In this document: piece after piece, positions 1 to 6,835 of the stretch
How positions within the stretch are numbered: the stretch's first letter is position 1
How the letters are laid out: each line of letters begins with the position of its first letter
Origin: JAXGPF01 sp964650945
GTDB lineage: Bacteria > Verrucomicrobiota > Kiritimatiellia > JAAZAB01
Reading direction: 5' to 3'
DNA: 6,835 nt
Assembly: GCA_964650945.1 (NCBI GenBank)
Contig: CAZYXU010000180.1
Coordinates: 1-6,835, forward strand
The notes under the pieces: generated by a model
What the model saw: only the letters and a program-made list of their open reading frames with translations
Databases searched by the model: none
What the model was told of the DNA's origin: nothing
Program-made: the position numbers and the translations under genes

Positions 1-1272
1 CGTGCAGGCGCCCCGCCGGAGGTTGCCCAACACATACCGCTCCACCGCCTCCGCATCGCGATAATGCAATAATCCCCGGCCCAGCATTTCGGCTTGCGCC
101 AGCGCCAAAATCTGCCGCTCCACCTGCTCCAGGCGCTTGTACTCGGTTTGCACCGCCGCCATGTCTTTCTTCTGCAGGCCGCCGCGTATTTTCAGCCAGC
201 CCAGACGGTATTGCTTGCACAGCATGGCATAACGCAGTGTGGCCGCGGCCTGGGCGACGCGCGCGGCGTAAACCGGACCGGCTGGCTGCGCCGCCGCGCC
301 GGCCTGCTCCAGGCAGGCTTGCAGACGGGGCGTATCCCGGTCAAAGATTTCCAGCAGCAACTCGCTCGCATTGCTGGCATGGCGCTCGCAGGCTTTCTTC
401 TGCAATGCGCTGTAATATGCCTGCATCGGCTCCGCCGCCGGGCCGTAAAATCTTTTACAGTAAGCGTCAAGGATGGCATCGGCTGCCAGATCGGTATCAT
501 ACGACGATTCCGCCGCCAGGTAAAAATTCAACCCATACGCGCCGAAATCCGGCACGCCGGCTTGGGTGTAGAATCCGTCCAATCCCAGGCTCCGGAAGAA
601 GCGGAAATCTTCGGCGATGGTGTTGTAAAAAGGGAACGGCAGGTTCATGGTACCATTGGTACCCATGAAATAAGCATGGAAATACACGCGGCCCGGGGCA
701 ATCTCGCGCCAGCGGCGCAGGATTGCCGGATATTGCGTATAGCGTTCCTCGATCATTTTGTGGGGAGGCATGCTGCGGTAATCCCCGGCGCGGATACCCG
801 CCGCCAAAGGCCGGTCGTAATAGCGCTCGAACAAGGCCAGCACCGCGTCAATATTCGGATGCAAGCGGAAACCGGGGTCGTCCGGCGGCGGCAGGGTATT
901 GGTATAGAAAAGCGCGGCAAACCGCTGCCGGGGGAATCGCCGGGCCACTTGCTCCACCACGCGATTGCAAAACGTCGCGTAAGTCAGCGACTTCACCCGC
1001 CCGGCGTAAATCCGGGGTTGCAGGGGCGAAAACCGCAGCGGCTCAAACTGCTCGCATGCCGGGCATTCACACCAGCCGTCGGGGCCGTCGTTGGCGCCCA
1101 GGCCGATAATATCCATCCCCGGATTGGCTTCCAGGTACCGGATGATGTTTTCCGCGCTGAGTTCGGCGGCTGCGGGATTGGTCATACAAATCTGGGCACC
1201 GGTAGTTTGCGCGGGATTCACGCGCCGGCCGCCGCGCCAGGCGTACAATTCCGGCTGAGCGGCAAAATATTT
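1..1272 (-). CDS. In-frame continuation of the DUF4838 protein after the TAA (barrel and helical C-terminal part), partial
   Basis: This is 424 sense codons in the same register as the upstream fragment, running off the left edge. Visible landmarks, numbered from the ATG at 1863, are: ICMTNPAAAE (225-234, family 'CLTNPEV'); NDGPDGWCECPAC (258-270), the characteristic CxCxxC segment; FYTNTLPPP; YFMGTNGTMNLPFPFYN; and FYGPAAEPM (about 471-479) opening a helical C-terminal region. These are the core of the DUF4838 barrel, including the segments expected to form the active-site face. The exact catalytic residues are not established here. No start is obvious. In-frame candidates are TTG at 1246-1248, GTG at 1219-1221 and ATG at 1183-1185, none with a clear Shine-Dalgarno, and all would leave out the first strands. 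It is best regarded as the distal part of the interrupted gene, not as an independent one. Confidence 0.65.
644..669. repeat. Near-perfect palindrome inside the DUF4838 coding sequence
   Basis: An 11-base arm (ttcatggtacc, 644-654), a 3-base loop (att) and the complementary arm (658-669, with one extra C at 664) form a strong potential hairpin with two GGTACC sites. On the minus strand it encodes FMGTNGTMN, itself a mirror-like peptide. It may simply be coding coincidence. Confidence 0.6.
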
Positions 1273-1863
1273 TTACAGCGGCAGCCAGTAATTGAAGGTA
1301 TGCAAGCCGAACAAAAACTCCAGGCCGCGAGCTTTCAAAGCGGCGATGGTGACTTCCTTTTTATGCGCCTCCACCTCGAAATGGGACAGCAGGGCAAAAT
1401 TCATGCGCCGCTTGGTCAGCCAATCTATCACCGGCAGATCGTCGTCCTCGGCGCGCATCCAATCGTACCGATGCAGTTGCATGCCCCTGATCGGCGTGGC
1501 CGGGATCTTGGTTGCATTGATTGCGGGAATTTCCAGGTTGCCGGCGCGCGGCACATCGTCCTCGCCCGGCGCGGCCCAGAAACAGCCCGCGTATTCCTCC
1601 AGCAGCCAGTAAACCGCGTGCAAAGCCTCCAGCCGGGTATGACCGGACAAGCGCAGGGCGGCGCCGTCGCAATGCACACTGAACGCGCGCGGGGGCAAGC
1701 CGGCGTCTATTTTGATTTCAACGTCCGGCGGCGCCGGTGTGGTGGCGTTCTCATCCGCGCCCGCAATCTTGTTCAGGTAACGCGTCAACTCGCGTCCGGC
1801 CAAAGCGACTTCGTCCGCGCATTTAATGCGGGCCGCCACCCGCTTGTTTTTGATCAGAAACAT
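1273..1863 (-). CDS. N-terminal fragment of DUF4838 protein (GH67-N-like domain and start of barrel), 196 aa
   Basis: This is the open frame from ATG (1861-1863) to the premature TAA. The start is fixed: the in-frame codons just upstream read TGA AGG, so no longer form exists, and a GGGG stretch lies 6 bases before ATG as a possible ribosome-binding site. The N-terminus (MFLIKNKRVAARIKCADEVA) has no hydrophobic segment, so the protein is predicted cytoplasmic. Residues 2-110 look like the small alpha/beta domain that precedes the barrel in alpha-glucuronidase-like proteins, with the typical 'A..L..YL' helix near residues 20-30 and 'L.AVYWLLEEYAGCFWA' near 81-97. Residues 120-196 (IPATPIRGMQ, then RRMNFALLSHFEVEAHKKE and GLHTFNYWLP) match the first barrel strands. 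It starts 35 bp after the lyase-like gene ends and is probably co-transcribed with it. Alone it lacks most of the barrel and is unlikely to be a working enzyme. Confidence 0.8.
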   Translation of the reverse strand: MFLIKNKRVAARIKCADEVALAGRELTRYLNKIAGADENATTPAPPDVEIKIDAGLPPRAFSVHCDGAALRLSGHTRLEALHAVYWLLEEYAGCFWAAPGEDDVPRAGNLEIPAINATKIPATPIRGMQLHRYDWMRAEDDDLPVIDWLTKRRMNFALLSHFEVEAHKKEVTIAALKARGLEFLFGLHTFNYWLPL

Positions 1864-1898
1864 CCTTCACCCCAGGGATTGAGCGCAATTGCAGGCCG

Positions 1899-4800
1899 CT
1901 ATTTTTCAAGTTTAATGATGTTAAGTCCGCCGGCGCGGTCAAACGCAACAAAACTGTTTTGATCCGCCGGCAAGGCCGCCAGTTTGGAACAGGCGAGCGA
2001 TGCCCGCGCGGCCAGTTGCCAGTTCGCGTCATATGCCCGGAGGTCCGTGTCGGTGGCGACAATCAGCAGCGGTCCGGATGCGCTCGCGAAACCGACCATG
2101 TCCAGCACCGGCTTGCCGAGCGCCGTCCGGCCGAGCAATTGGCCGTCGTCCCGGTTAAATGCGCTGATGAAGCCGTCCTCGCCGCCCACCAGAAAATCTT
2201 TTTTGCCGTCGCCGTTCAAGTCAACCAGCGCCCCGGCAGTGATGGGGCGGGTGTAAAGCTGGCTCCAAAGCACGATGGCATAGATCGCGCTACCTTTCAG
2301 GTTGGGGTCGGTCTTATAAAATCCGAAGCCGCGCGGCCCGATTACGGATAAGCGCGGCTCTTTTTCGTCTGTCAAATCGGCGGCAAAACGGCCGTCGGCA
2401 ATCAAACTGCGATACGAAAATGCGCGCAACTCGCCCGCCGGGTTCATTTGGAGAATATTGACATCGCCGGGGCCGCTGTTGTTGACCTGTTGCAGCAAGA
2501 ACGCCGCGCGCCGGCCGTCGCCATTCAGGTCCGGCTGGCTTTTCAAGACCTGGCGCACATAGCGCCCATCGAGCAGGCAATTCCCCGTGATCTTGCCGGT
2601 GGAATCCAATAGTGCAGCGAAGCAATATCCTCCGGCAATCACGCGTTTTTTGCCCGGGACGGGTTCCCACAGCCCGACGCCGGTCGGCGCCGCGCCATAC
2701 GGCCAGTTTTTGCCGCCGCTTTGGGCATCCAGACCCTGTAAATCTTTTTCCCAAATCAGCGCGCCATCCGCCGCCAGCAGCATGACTTTATAATCCTCGG
2801 AAGCCGCCATGACTTCCTGCCGGCCGTCGCCGGCGACATCGCCGGTGGCAACGCAGGAAAAAGCCCCGGCCGCCGTTTTGCGCCACAACTCGCGCCCATC
2901 GCCGCCATAGACCTTGAGAGTTCCCAGGCCCATCGCATCGCGGTAGGCGGCGATGATTTCCGCCCGCCCATCGCCATCCAGGTCCGCAACCTGGACGGAA
3001 TCAATGGCGGCGCCGGCGGTTTGCTCCCCGAAGAGTTCGACTTCCTTCAAATACACATACGGGGATGGAATTTTGAACGGCAGCGTCACCCGCAATCCGG
3101 AAGCGGTAACGCCGCCCAAATCCATGGCGATACAGCCCAGGATGCCGGCTTTGCCCTTGTTGTTGATTTTATACAAAGGGAAATATTCCAGCGGCGCGCT
3201 GATGGCCCGCCGATCGGCGGCAAAACCATCCGAACTGGCCGTAATCTGCGCCGGCGGCGCGCCCGTGACGCAATCTTGGGCGAGGTTGCCGTAAAAATAA
3301 ACGATCATTTGTCGCAGCTTCCGCGGCGCCGGCAGGGTCAGCGCAAATTCCGGCCGGGTATCCGCCGGCCAGGCCAACGCGCCGCGCGTAACCGGTTCCT
3401 TGGTGCCGTCCACGGCCAGCGCCGGCTGTCCTTCGATCCCGGCGCTCATAAAATCCAGGCCGGGGATTTTCAAATCCACCCGGCAGGCATTGCTGTTGGC
3501 GGACTGGACCTTGAAGACAAACTGCGGTTTTGTATCCGGGGCGGACGCCGCCGGGCCGGCCGCCGCCGGCGCCGCCGGCGCGGCGGCCTGATTCAGGATT
3601 TCCCGGCAGCGGGCAGCCAGACCGCCGCCATCCGTTGCCAGCGAGCTGCCCAGCGGCTCGGGTGTTGGCAATTCCCAGGTATTCGCAGCGGCCAGCAATT
3701 GCGCAGTATCCATGCCGATGCGCCCCGCCCCGTCGCGCAAGTTGGTTTCCAGCGTCCGGGCGTCCGCGGCCGCCAGCACCGGCACGTCTTGAATCACAAG
3801 CCGCCGGCCGTTGGAGATATAAAGCTTATCGGCGGTGACCGCATAAATGCAGCCGGGATCGGCGGTGATCTTTAAGGCATTCGGGCGGCCGGTCCCAAGG
3901 CCCAGCAGCATGGGGCCGGCATCCCCGCCTTTGACCATAACCGTATGCGCATCCACGCGCACCGGTTCGTAATCCGCGCTTTCGCCCGTCCCCCGGGCAT
4001 ATAAAAGATTTTGAAAATCCACGACTTCCCCCGCCGGCAACCACCCGGACCGCGTCTGACGCAAAAAGAACGGACAGGCGGAACTTTCCAACTCCGTCCA
4101 TTGTTTGGTTGACGCCGCCACGGGCGCCGCGCTTTTCAAATGAAACTCGCCGGCGCCGGCGCGGGAAACCAGGCACCGGTCGTCCCGCCACTCGGCGCCA
4201 TGCAGCAGGCGCCAGGAACAAGTGACGACGTAATTGTTGGACGCCAGGGGGACGACATGGTCCATGATCAAAAACCATTTCCCGGACAGCCAGGCAATGG
4301 TCCTGGTCCAGTCTACCCCCATATAACCCGGGAGGGTGGTCCGGCTGATCGCCAAATCCGCAAACCGGGCCAGGTTTTCCGCGCGGCAGGCAAAAACGGC
4401 ATTCGTCGCGGGCCGATTGACCCCATCGCTGACAAAAATGCCGTTCCTGTAAAAAGTTCCTTTTTCATCCGTATTATGAAACAGCCAGATCTGGCCACGG
4501 TCAACATATTGGGGAATGCAATTCGCGCCGTTGCGGCTTTGCAGGCATTGCAAAAGCAGGTATTGATCATCCCGGCCGAACCCGGTGCGGAAATAAACCT
4601 TGTCCATGGCTGATGCCGGCGGGAGGCTTGCGGGGTTGAGCGGAAAATACTTGTCATAGCGCCGGGCATCCATGGGCAGGGCCGTCATGCCCATCAAATA
4701 TTCCGGCTTAACCGCCGCCGCCGCGGAACCGTCAACCGGCTCGAAATGGCATTCATTGTTACGCGCCCCGCCCAAACCCAGCACATTCGGGCCGAAATAC

Positions 4801-6224
4801 GTTTTGCCCCGGTTGCAAACCTCAAAATGATTTTTCAGCCAGGTGAAACGCGGATCGTCGTAGACATAGCCGAGCAGGTTGCATTGGTAGCGCAGCCCGT
4901 GGCTGACATCGTAGACGGATTCCGGCGCGCCTTCCTGGTAATCCGCCATGCCGCAGGCAAACCCCAGCGGATTGAAATAATTCAGGAAAAACAAAAATCC
5001 CTGGCGCGCCAGGCCGGACTTGAAATAGCCGTCATGCCCGGACAGCAGCGACCAGCGCAGGAACATCTCCGCCGTATCCTGACTGCTGTAACGGTCGTCA
5101 TCGCCGCGGCTGCCGGTTACGGCGAACTTGAAGGTCTCGTCCGCGTAACCGCGCCATTGGCCGGCGATCTCCCGCAACTCCGGCGAATCGGGGAAATTGC
5201 GCAGAATGTAATCGGCCGCGACATAGGCGCTCATCCAACGCGCCGTGTGGTGGCGGCCGCCGCCGGCTTGCTGCGCGGCGTAAAGCTGGCACCCCGGCGC
5301 CCGGAAAGCCGTCTCCACCATCCGGCGCGATATTCTTTGAACTTCCGGCTCGGTGAATACGCCGGCTTCCTCGATGATATCCCAGGCGCGGAAAAACCGT
5401 TCAAAACGGTAGTGGCTGACCGAGTATGGCCCGTCGCCGTAATGCTCATCAATGCAGAGCATGATCTTGCGCGCGCTGTCCGCCCAGCGCCGATCGCCGG
5501 TCCAGTAATACCGAAACGCCGTCAGGGCAAAAATATCCACGGGCTCGCGGTGAATGTTGGCGATGATTTGCGCATAATCCACTGCGTAACTTACGGCCTT
5601 CTCCGCCAGCCCCTCCAGGATCGGCTGCATCCTCCCGCCCGGCTTGACCGCGAGCAAGTGGGGAACGGCGACATGGCCATCCGCCATTGCCGGCAGAATT
5701 TCCAGGAATGCCGCCACCGCCCCCGCGATGCCCGCGGGCGCCGATGCGCCCAGGATGATGACATTCCTGCCGGTGCCCCAGGGATTGGCGATGGTCCGCA
5801 ACACATGGCCGCCGCCGCCCGGGTAAGCGCCATCAACACCGCACCAAAAGCCCGCGTACAGCGGCAGGATTGCCCGGTTATTCCAGACATTGCCGAGCAG
5901 AACCAGATTTTGCCGCTGGTATTCCCGCCCGACCAAAGCCAGCCTGTGCGGACATACCTGCTCATCCGTGACGATGGGGATGGCCGCGCCGTATTTTGCG
6001 CGCAACGCCTCCGCCAGGACTTGCGCGGCGCGGGCAAAATCCGGGTCCCGCGCCGGACAGACAATCGTGCAGGCCGGCCGCCCGTTTTCAATCAAAGCGG
6101 TCTGGGGATGCAAAACCGCATCGCCAATCGGCGGCATGGGCGCGGGCGCGGCGCAGAGCAGCCAGGGATGCAGCCATCCCGCCAGCCATAGACAGCACAT
6201 CGCTCGATGGATTTTATTATGCAC
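1899..6224 (-). CDS. Secreted heparinase II/III-like modular protein with discoidin-like and FG-GAP/VCBS propeller domains, 1441 aa
   Basis: Likely an exported polysaccharide lyase or related glycan-active protein. Residues 1-26 are a signal peptide (HNKIHR basic start, Trp/Leu-rich core, cleavage near LLCAA). Residues 40-195 form an alpha/beta domain like those preceding GH67-type enzymes, with a PGGGGH loop at 135-140 and a Rossmann-like 'NVIILGAS' at 154-161. Residues 200-530 are an alpha/alpha toroid. Possible active-site residues are H325/H326, Y429, Y438, H442 and the NNECHF segment at 489-494. Residues 540-815 are the beta-sandwich, with FHNTDEKGTFYRNGIFVSDG (582-601) and YMGVDWTRTIAWLSGKWFLIMD (634-655, described by its Y, DWTR and GK positions). 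An Ala/Pro linker lies at 880-898, a discoidin-like domain at about 900-1068, and an FG-GAP/VCBS propeller at 1074-1440. The start is GTG at 6222-6224. An in-frame TAG at 6249-6251 limits extension, and the internal ATG at 6198-6200 would remove the basic n-region. The stop is TAG. Family assignment is by motif recognition, and the substrate is unknown. Confidence 0.8.
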   Translation of the reverse strand: MHNKIHRAMCCLWLAGWLHPWLLCAAPAPMPPIGDAVLHPQTALIENGRPACTIVCPARDPDFARAAQVLAEALRAKYGAAIPIVTDEQVCPHRLALVGREYQRQNLVLLGNVWNNRAILPLYAGFWCGVDGAYPGGGGHVLRTIANPWGTGRNVIILGASAPAGIAGAVAAFLEILPAMADGHVAVPHLLAVKPGGRMQPILEGLAEKAVSYAVDYAQIIANIHREPVDIFALTAFRYYWTGDRRWADSARKIMLCIDEHYGDGPYSVSHYRFERFFRAWDIIEEAGVFTEPEVQRISRRMVETAFRAPGCQLYAAQQAGGGRHHTARWMSAYVAADYILRNFPDSPELREIAGQWRGYADETFKFAVTGSRGDDDRYSSQDTAEMFLRWSLLSGHDGYFKSGLARQGFLFFLNYFNPLGFACGMADYQEGAPESVYDVSHGLRYQCNLLGYVYDDPRFTWLKNHFEVCNRGKTYFGPNVLGLGGARNNECHFEPVDGSAAAAVKPEYLMGMTALPMDARRYDKYFPLNPASLPPASAMDKVYFRTGFGRDDQYLLLQCLQSRNGANCIPQYVDRGQIWLFHNTDEKGTFYRNGIFVSDGVNRPATNAVFACRAENLARFADLAISRTTLPGYMGVDWTRTIAWLSGKWFLIMDHVVPLASNNYVVTCSWRLLHGAEWRDDRCLVSRAGAGEFHLKSAAPVAASTKQWTELESSACPFFLRQTRSGWLPAGEVVDFQNLLYARGTGESADYEPVRVDAHTVMVKGGDAGPMLLGLGTGRPNALKITADPGCIYAVTADKLYISNGRRLVIQDVPVLAAADARTLETNLRDGAGRIGMDTAQLLAAANTWELPTPEPLGSSLATDGGGLAARCREILNQAAAPAAPAAAGPAASAPDTKPQFVFKVQSANSNACRVDLKIPGLDFMSAGIEGQPALAVDGTKEPVTRGALAWPADTRPEFALTLPAPRKLRQMIVYFYGNLAQDCVTGAPPAQITASSDGFAADRRAISAPLEYFPLYKINNKGKAGILGCIAMDLGGVTASGLRVTLPFKIPSPYVYLKEVELFGEQTAGAAIDSVQVADLDGDGRAEIIAAYRDAMGLGTLKVYGGDGRELWRKTAAGAFSCVATGDVAGDGRQEVMAASEDYKVMLLAADGALIWEKDLQGLDAQSGGKNWPYGAAPTGVGLWEPVPGKKRVIAGGYCFAALLDSTGKITGNCLLDGRYVRQVLKSQPDLNGDGRRAAFLLQQVNNSGPGDVNILQMNPAGELRAFSYRSLIADGRFAADLTDEKEPRLSVIGPRGFGFYKTDPNLKGSAIYAIVLWSQLYTRPITAGALVDLNGDGKKDFLVGGEDGFISAFNRDDGQLLGRTALGKPVLDMVGFASASGPLLIVATDTDLRAYDANWQLAARASLACSKLAALPADQNSFVAFDRAGGLNIIKLEK
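1905..3005 (-). repeat. C-terminal FG-GAP/VCBS beta-propeller blades with calcium-loop motifs (protein-level repeats)
   Basis: Within the 1441-aa protein, residues 1074-1440 carry repeated Asp-rich loops followed by hydrophobic strands: DLDGDGRAE (1081-1089), DVAGDGRQE (1129-1137), DLNGDGRRA (1232-1240) and DLNGDGKKD (1335-1343). A degenerate copy, DLTDEKEP, begins at 1283. The DxDxDG pattern is the usual calcium-binding loop of FG-GAP/VCBS propellers. Between loops, segments such as 'LKVYGGDGRELWRK' and 'MLLAADGALIWEK' have the strand-turn-Trp form of propeller blades. These domains usually serve in adhesion or glycan binding outside the cell. The blade count is not certain; about five to seven would fit the length. 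Confidence 0.75.
3531..3587 (-). other. Ala/Pro-rich interdomain linker, GC-only low-complexity DNA
   Basis: Residues 880-898 of the lyase-like protein (AAAPAAPAAAGPAASAPDT) are nearly all Ala, Pro and Gly. They separate the catalytic-type region from the discoidin-like and propeller modules. The DNA is a simple run of gcc/gcg/ggc triplets, a place where slippage and length variation between strains would be expected. Confidence 0.8.
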
Positions 6225-6259
6225 GATTACCCCGGCGAACCGTCTTGCCTAAGCTTCGA

Positions 6260-6288
6260 TATTTATGCTGTTTTTTAGCAGTGATAAA
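6260..6288 (-). promoter_or_regulatory. Possible weak sigma-70-like promoter for the lyase-like gene
   Basis: In the 77-bp gap, an AT-rich island stands out from the GC-rich surroundings. On the minus strand, TTTATC (6283-6288) and TAAATA (6260-6265) are separated by exactly 17 bases, each matching about half of the -35 and -10 consensus. The -10-like box lies about 35 bases before the GTG start. The spacer holds a 4-bp hairpin (TGCT at 6277-6280 with AGCA at 6266-6269) around an A-run. Matches are weak, and the gene could equally be read through from upstream. Confidence 0.22.
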
Positions 6289-6301
6289 CCGGGGCAAGGC
6301 A

Positions 6302-6835
6302 TCACCGCAACAAATACATTGCGCCTTGCGGGATATACTCAAAACAGCCCATATCCACCAGGCCGCTGAACCGGTCAATCCGGCTGAGCCCATCCAAGTC
6401 CTTCGCCCCGGGCATCCATCCTTCAATATAAACCCCGGCATTGACGCCGGGCGATCCGGGCTGCAGCCGGAAGTCGCCGGCGGCCGCCGACTGGAACAAC
6501 GGGTCTGAAGCCGTGGAGTACGTCACGCTGACATTGGCCACCGCCGGAATGGGCGCGATGCAGGTGTTGGATACGTATCCCGCCTGCACCGTCTGAAAAT
6601 AAAAATTGCTGTTGGCGTTGACTCCATTGTCATTGTCGTAAACGATGCAATTTACCAGGCTGAACATCTGGCCGGTGGCACTATGAATGGCGAATACGCC
6701 GGCGCCGTCCACCGCTGCGGCGGTGGCGCGGTTGGATACGATGGTGCAATTCTCCACTATCGCCGTGCCACGGTAGATATACAGGCCGCTGCCGCGCCGG
6801 GCGGATATATTGTTTGCCACCAGGCAATTGCGCAG
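6302..6835 (-). CDS. C-terminal part of a parallel beta-helix protein with choice-of-anchor Q type ending; 5' end beyond window
   Basis: The frame is open to the right edge (177 residues visible) and ends at TGA (6302-6304). A GTG at 6818-6820 could be mistaken for a start, but the five codons before it (LRNCL) are part of a repeat unit, so the gene continues upstream. Three rungs of a right-handed beta-helix are visible as RNCLVANN, ENCTIVSN and VNCIVYDN, with Asn-Cys stacked at fragment residues 3-4, 29-30 and 62-63. The tail is the common ending of such proteins: DPLFQSAAAGDFRLQPGSPG, then DLDGLSRID and VDMGCFEY, as in choice-of-anchor Q domains. No C-terminal anchor such as PEP-CTERM follows; only about ten residues remain. 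Family members are usually secreted or surface proteins, some of them pectate-lyase-like. The catalytic part, if any, lies outside this window. It sits 77 bp upstream of the lyase-like gene on the same strand. Confidence 0.85.
   Translation of the reverse strand: MRNCLVANNISARRGSGLYIYRGTAIVENCTIVSNRATAAAVDGAGVFAIHSATGQMFSLVNCIVYDNDNGVNANSNFYFQTVQAGYVSNTCIAPIPAVANVSVTYSTASDPLFQSAAAGDFRLQPGSPGVNAGVYIEGWMPGAKDLDGLSRIDRFSGLVDMGCFEYIPQGAMYLLR

Larger units (their letters stand above)
1..1863 (-). pseudogene. DUF4838 family protein gene interrupted by an in-frame TAA; 3' end beyond window
   Basis: Read as one unit, this is a DUF4838 (PF16126-type) glycosidase-like gene related in layout to GH67 alpha-glucuronidases. 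It has an N-terminal alpha/beta domain (codons 2 to about 110), a TIM-barrel-like region (about 120-460) and a helical C-terminal region (from about 462) that leaves the window. Codon 197 (1273-1275) is TAA. Reading the same register from 1272 to 1 gives 424 sense codons without another stop. The sequence directly after the stop, KYFAAQPELY, continues the family motif that I recall as 'LPxEKYFxxHPE'. No frame change is needed to join the halves, so a single substitution such as GAA or CAA to TAA explains the break. The lack of further decay suggests the lesion is recent or is a sequence error. I am confident of the family and of the stop, and unsure whether the product is dead in the living cell. 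Confidence 0.75.

Noticed and set aside
1264..1275. Frameshift at the A/T homopolymer next to the premature TAA
   Set aside because: Both flanks match the DUF4838 family in the same register, so no insertion or deletion is needed; only a substitution fits.
94..1962. 622-codon plus-strand open frame
   Set aside because: It lies antisense and codon-aligned to the DUF4838 gene and the end of the lyase-like gene. Its translation is Arg/Gln/His-rich with no recognisable domain, whereas the minus strand gives clear family motifs. It is a GC-driven shadow frame.
1823..2062. Short minus-strand frame bridging the lyase-like and DUF4838 genes
   Set aside because: It is out of frame with both neighbours, overlaps real coding on both sides, and has no recognisable content.
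3021..3875. 284-codon plus-strand open frame
   Set aside because: It overlaps the linker and discoidin-like region antisense. Its poly-Arg/Gly stretch comes from the Ala/Pro linker DNA read backwards.
4746..6191. 481-codon plus-strand open frame
   Set aside because: It is antisense and codon-aligned to the N-terminal third of the 1441-aa protein, with low-complexity Arg/Ala/Gly-rich translation and no motifs.
6266..6280. Intrinsic terminator after the beta-helix gene
   Set aside because: The hairpin is only 4 bp (TGCT/AGCA) and its A/T run lies in the loop instead of after the stem, so it does not look like a terminator on either strand.
6302..6820. GTG at 6818-6820 as the true start of the beta-helix protein
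   Set aside because: Upstream in-frame codons LRNCL complete a beta-helix rung and the frame is open to the edge, so this is an internal Val codon.

Overview
The window is GC-rich, fully coding accessory DNA with every supportable gene on the minus strand. It reads as part of a polysaccharide-degradation locus from an environmental or gut bacterium. The mix of families (a DUF4838 protein, a heparinase II/III-like protein carrying discoidin-like and FG-GAP/VCBS modules, and a beta-helix protein with a choice-of-anchor Q type ending) is one I associate with the PVC group, especially Lentisphaerae, Verrucomicrobia and Planctomycetes. That taxonomic call is an inference from domain content and base composition, not from a marker gene.

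In transcription order (right to left): 6835-6302 is the 3' end of a secreted-type parallel beta-helix protein that enters from beyond the window. A 77-bp AT-richer gap (6225-6301) follows, with a possible weak promoter and small inverted repeats. 6224-1899 is a single 1441-residue exported modular protein: signal peptide, GH67-N-like alpha/beta domain, alpha/alpha toroid plus beta-sandwich of the heparinase II/III type, Ala/Pro linker, discoidin-like domain, and a C-terminal FG-GAP/VCBS beta-propeller. After a 35-bp gap, 1863-1 is a DUF4838 (alpha-glucuronidase-like) gene that runs off the left edge.

The most notable feature is that the DUF4838 gene has one in-frame TAA at codon 197 (1273-1275). 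The same frame stays open for another 424 codons and keeps recognisable DUF4838 sequence immediately after the stop. It is therefore a point nonsense change, not a frameshift, and lies in the conserved motif before 'KYF'. It may be a recent pseudogenisation, a strain polymorphism or sequence error, or (less likely) recoding.

Functionally, the secreted lyase-like protein could cut an acidic or sulfated glycan outside the cell. The DUF4838 protein has no signal peptide and could act on imported oligosaccharides. The beta-helix protein would be another surface or secreted glycan-binding or degrading factor. Substrate cannot be told from the sequence. I see no RNA genes, CRISPR arrays, insertion sequences or plus-strand genes. 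The large plus-strand open frames are antisense shadows.
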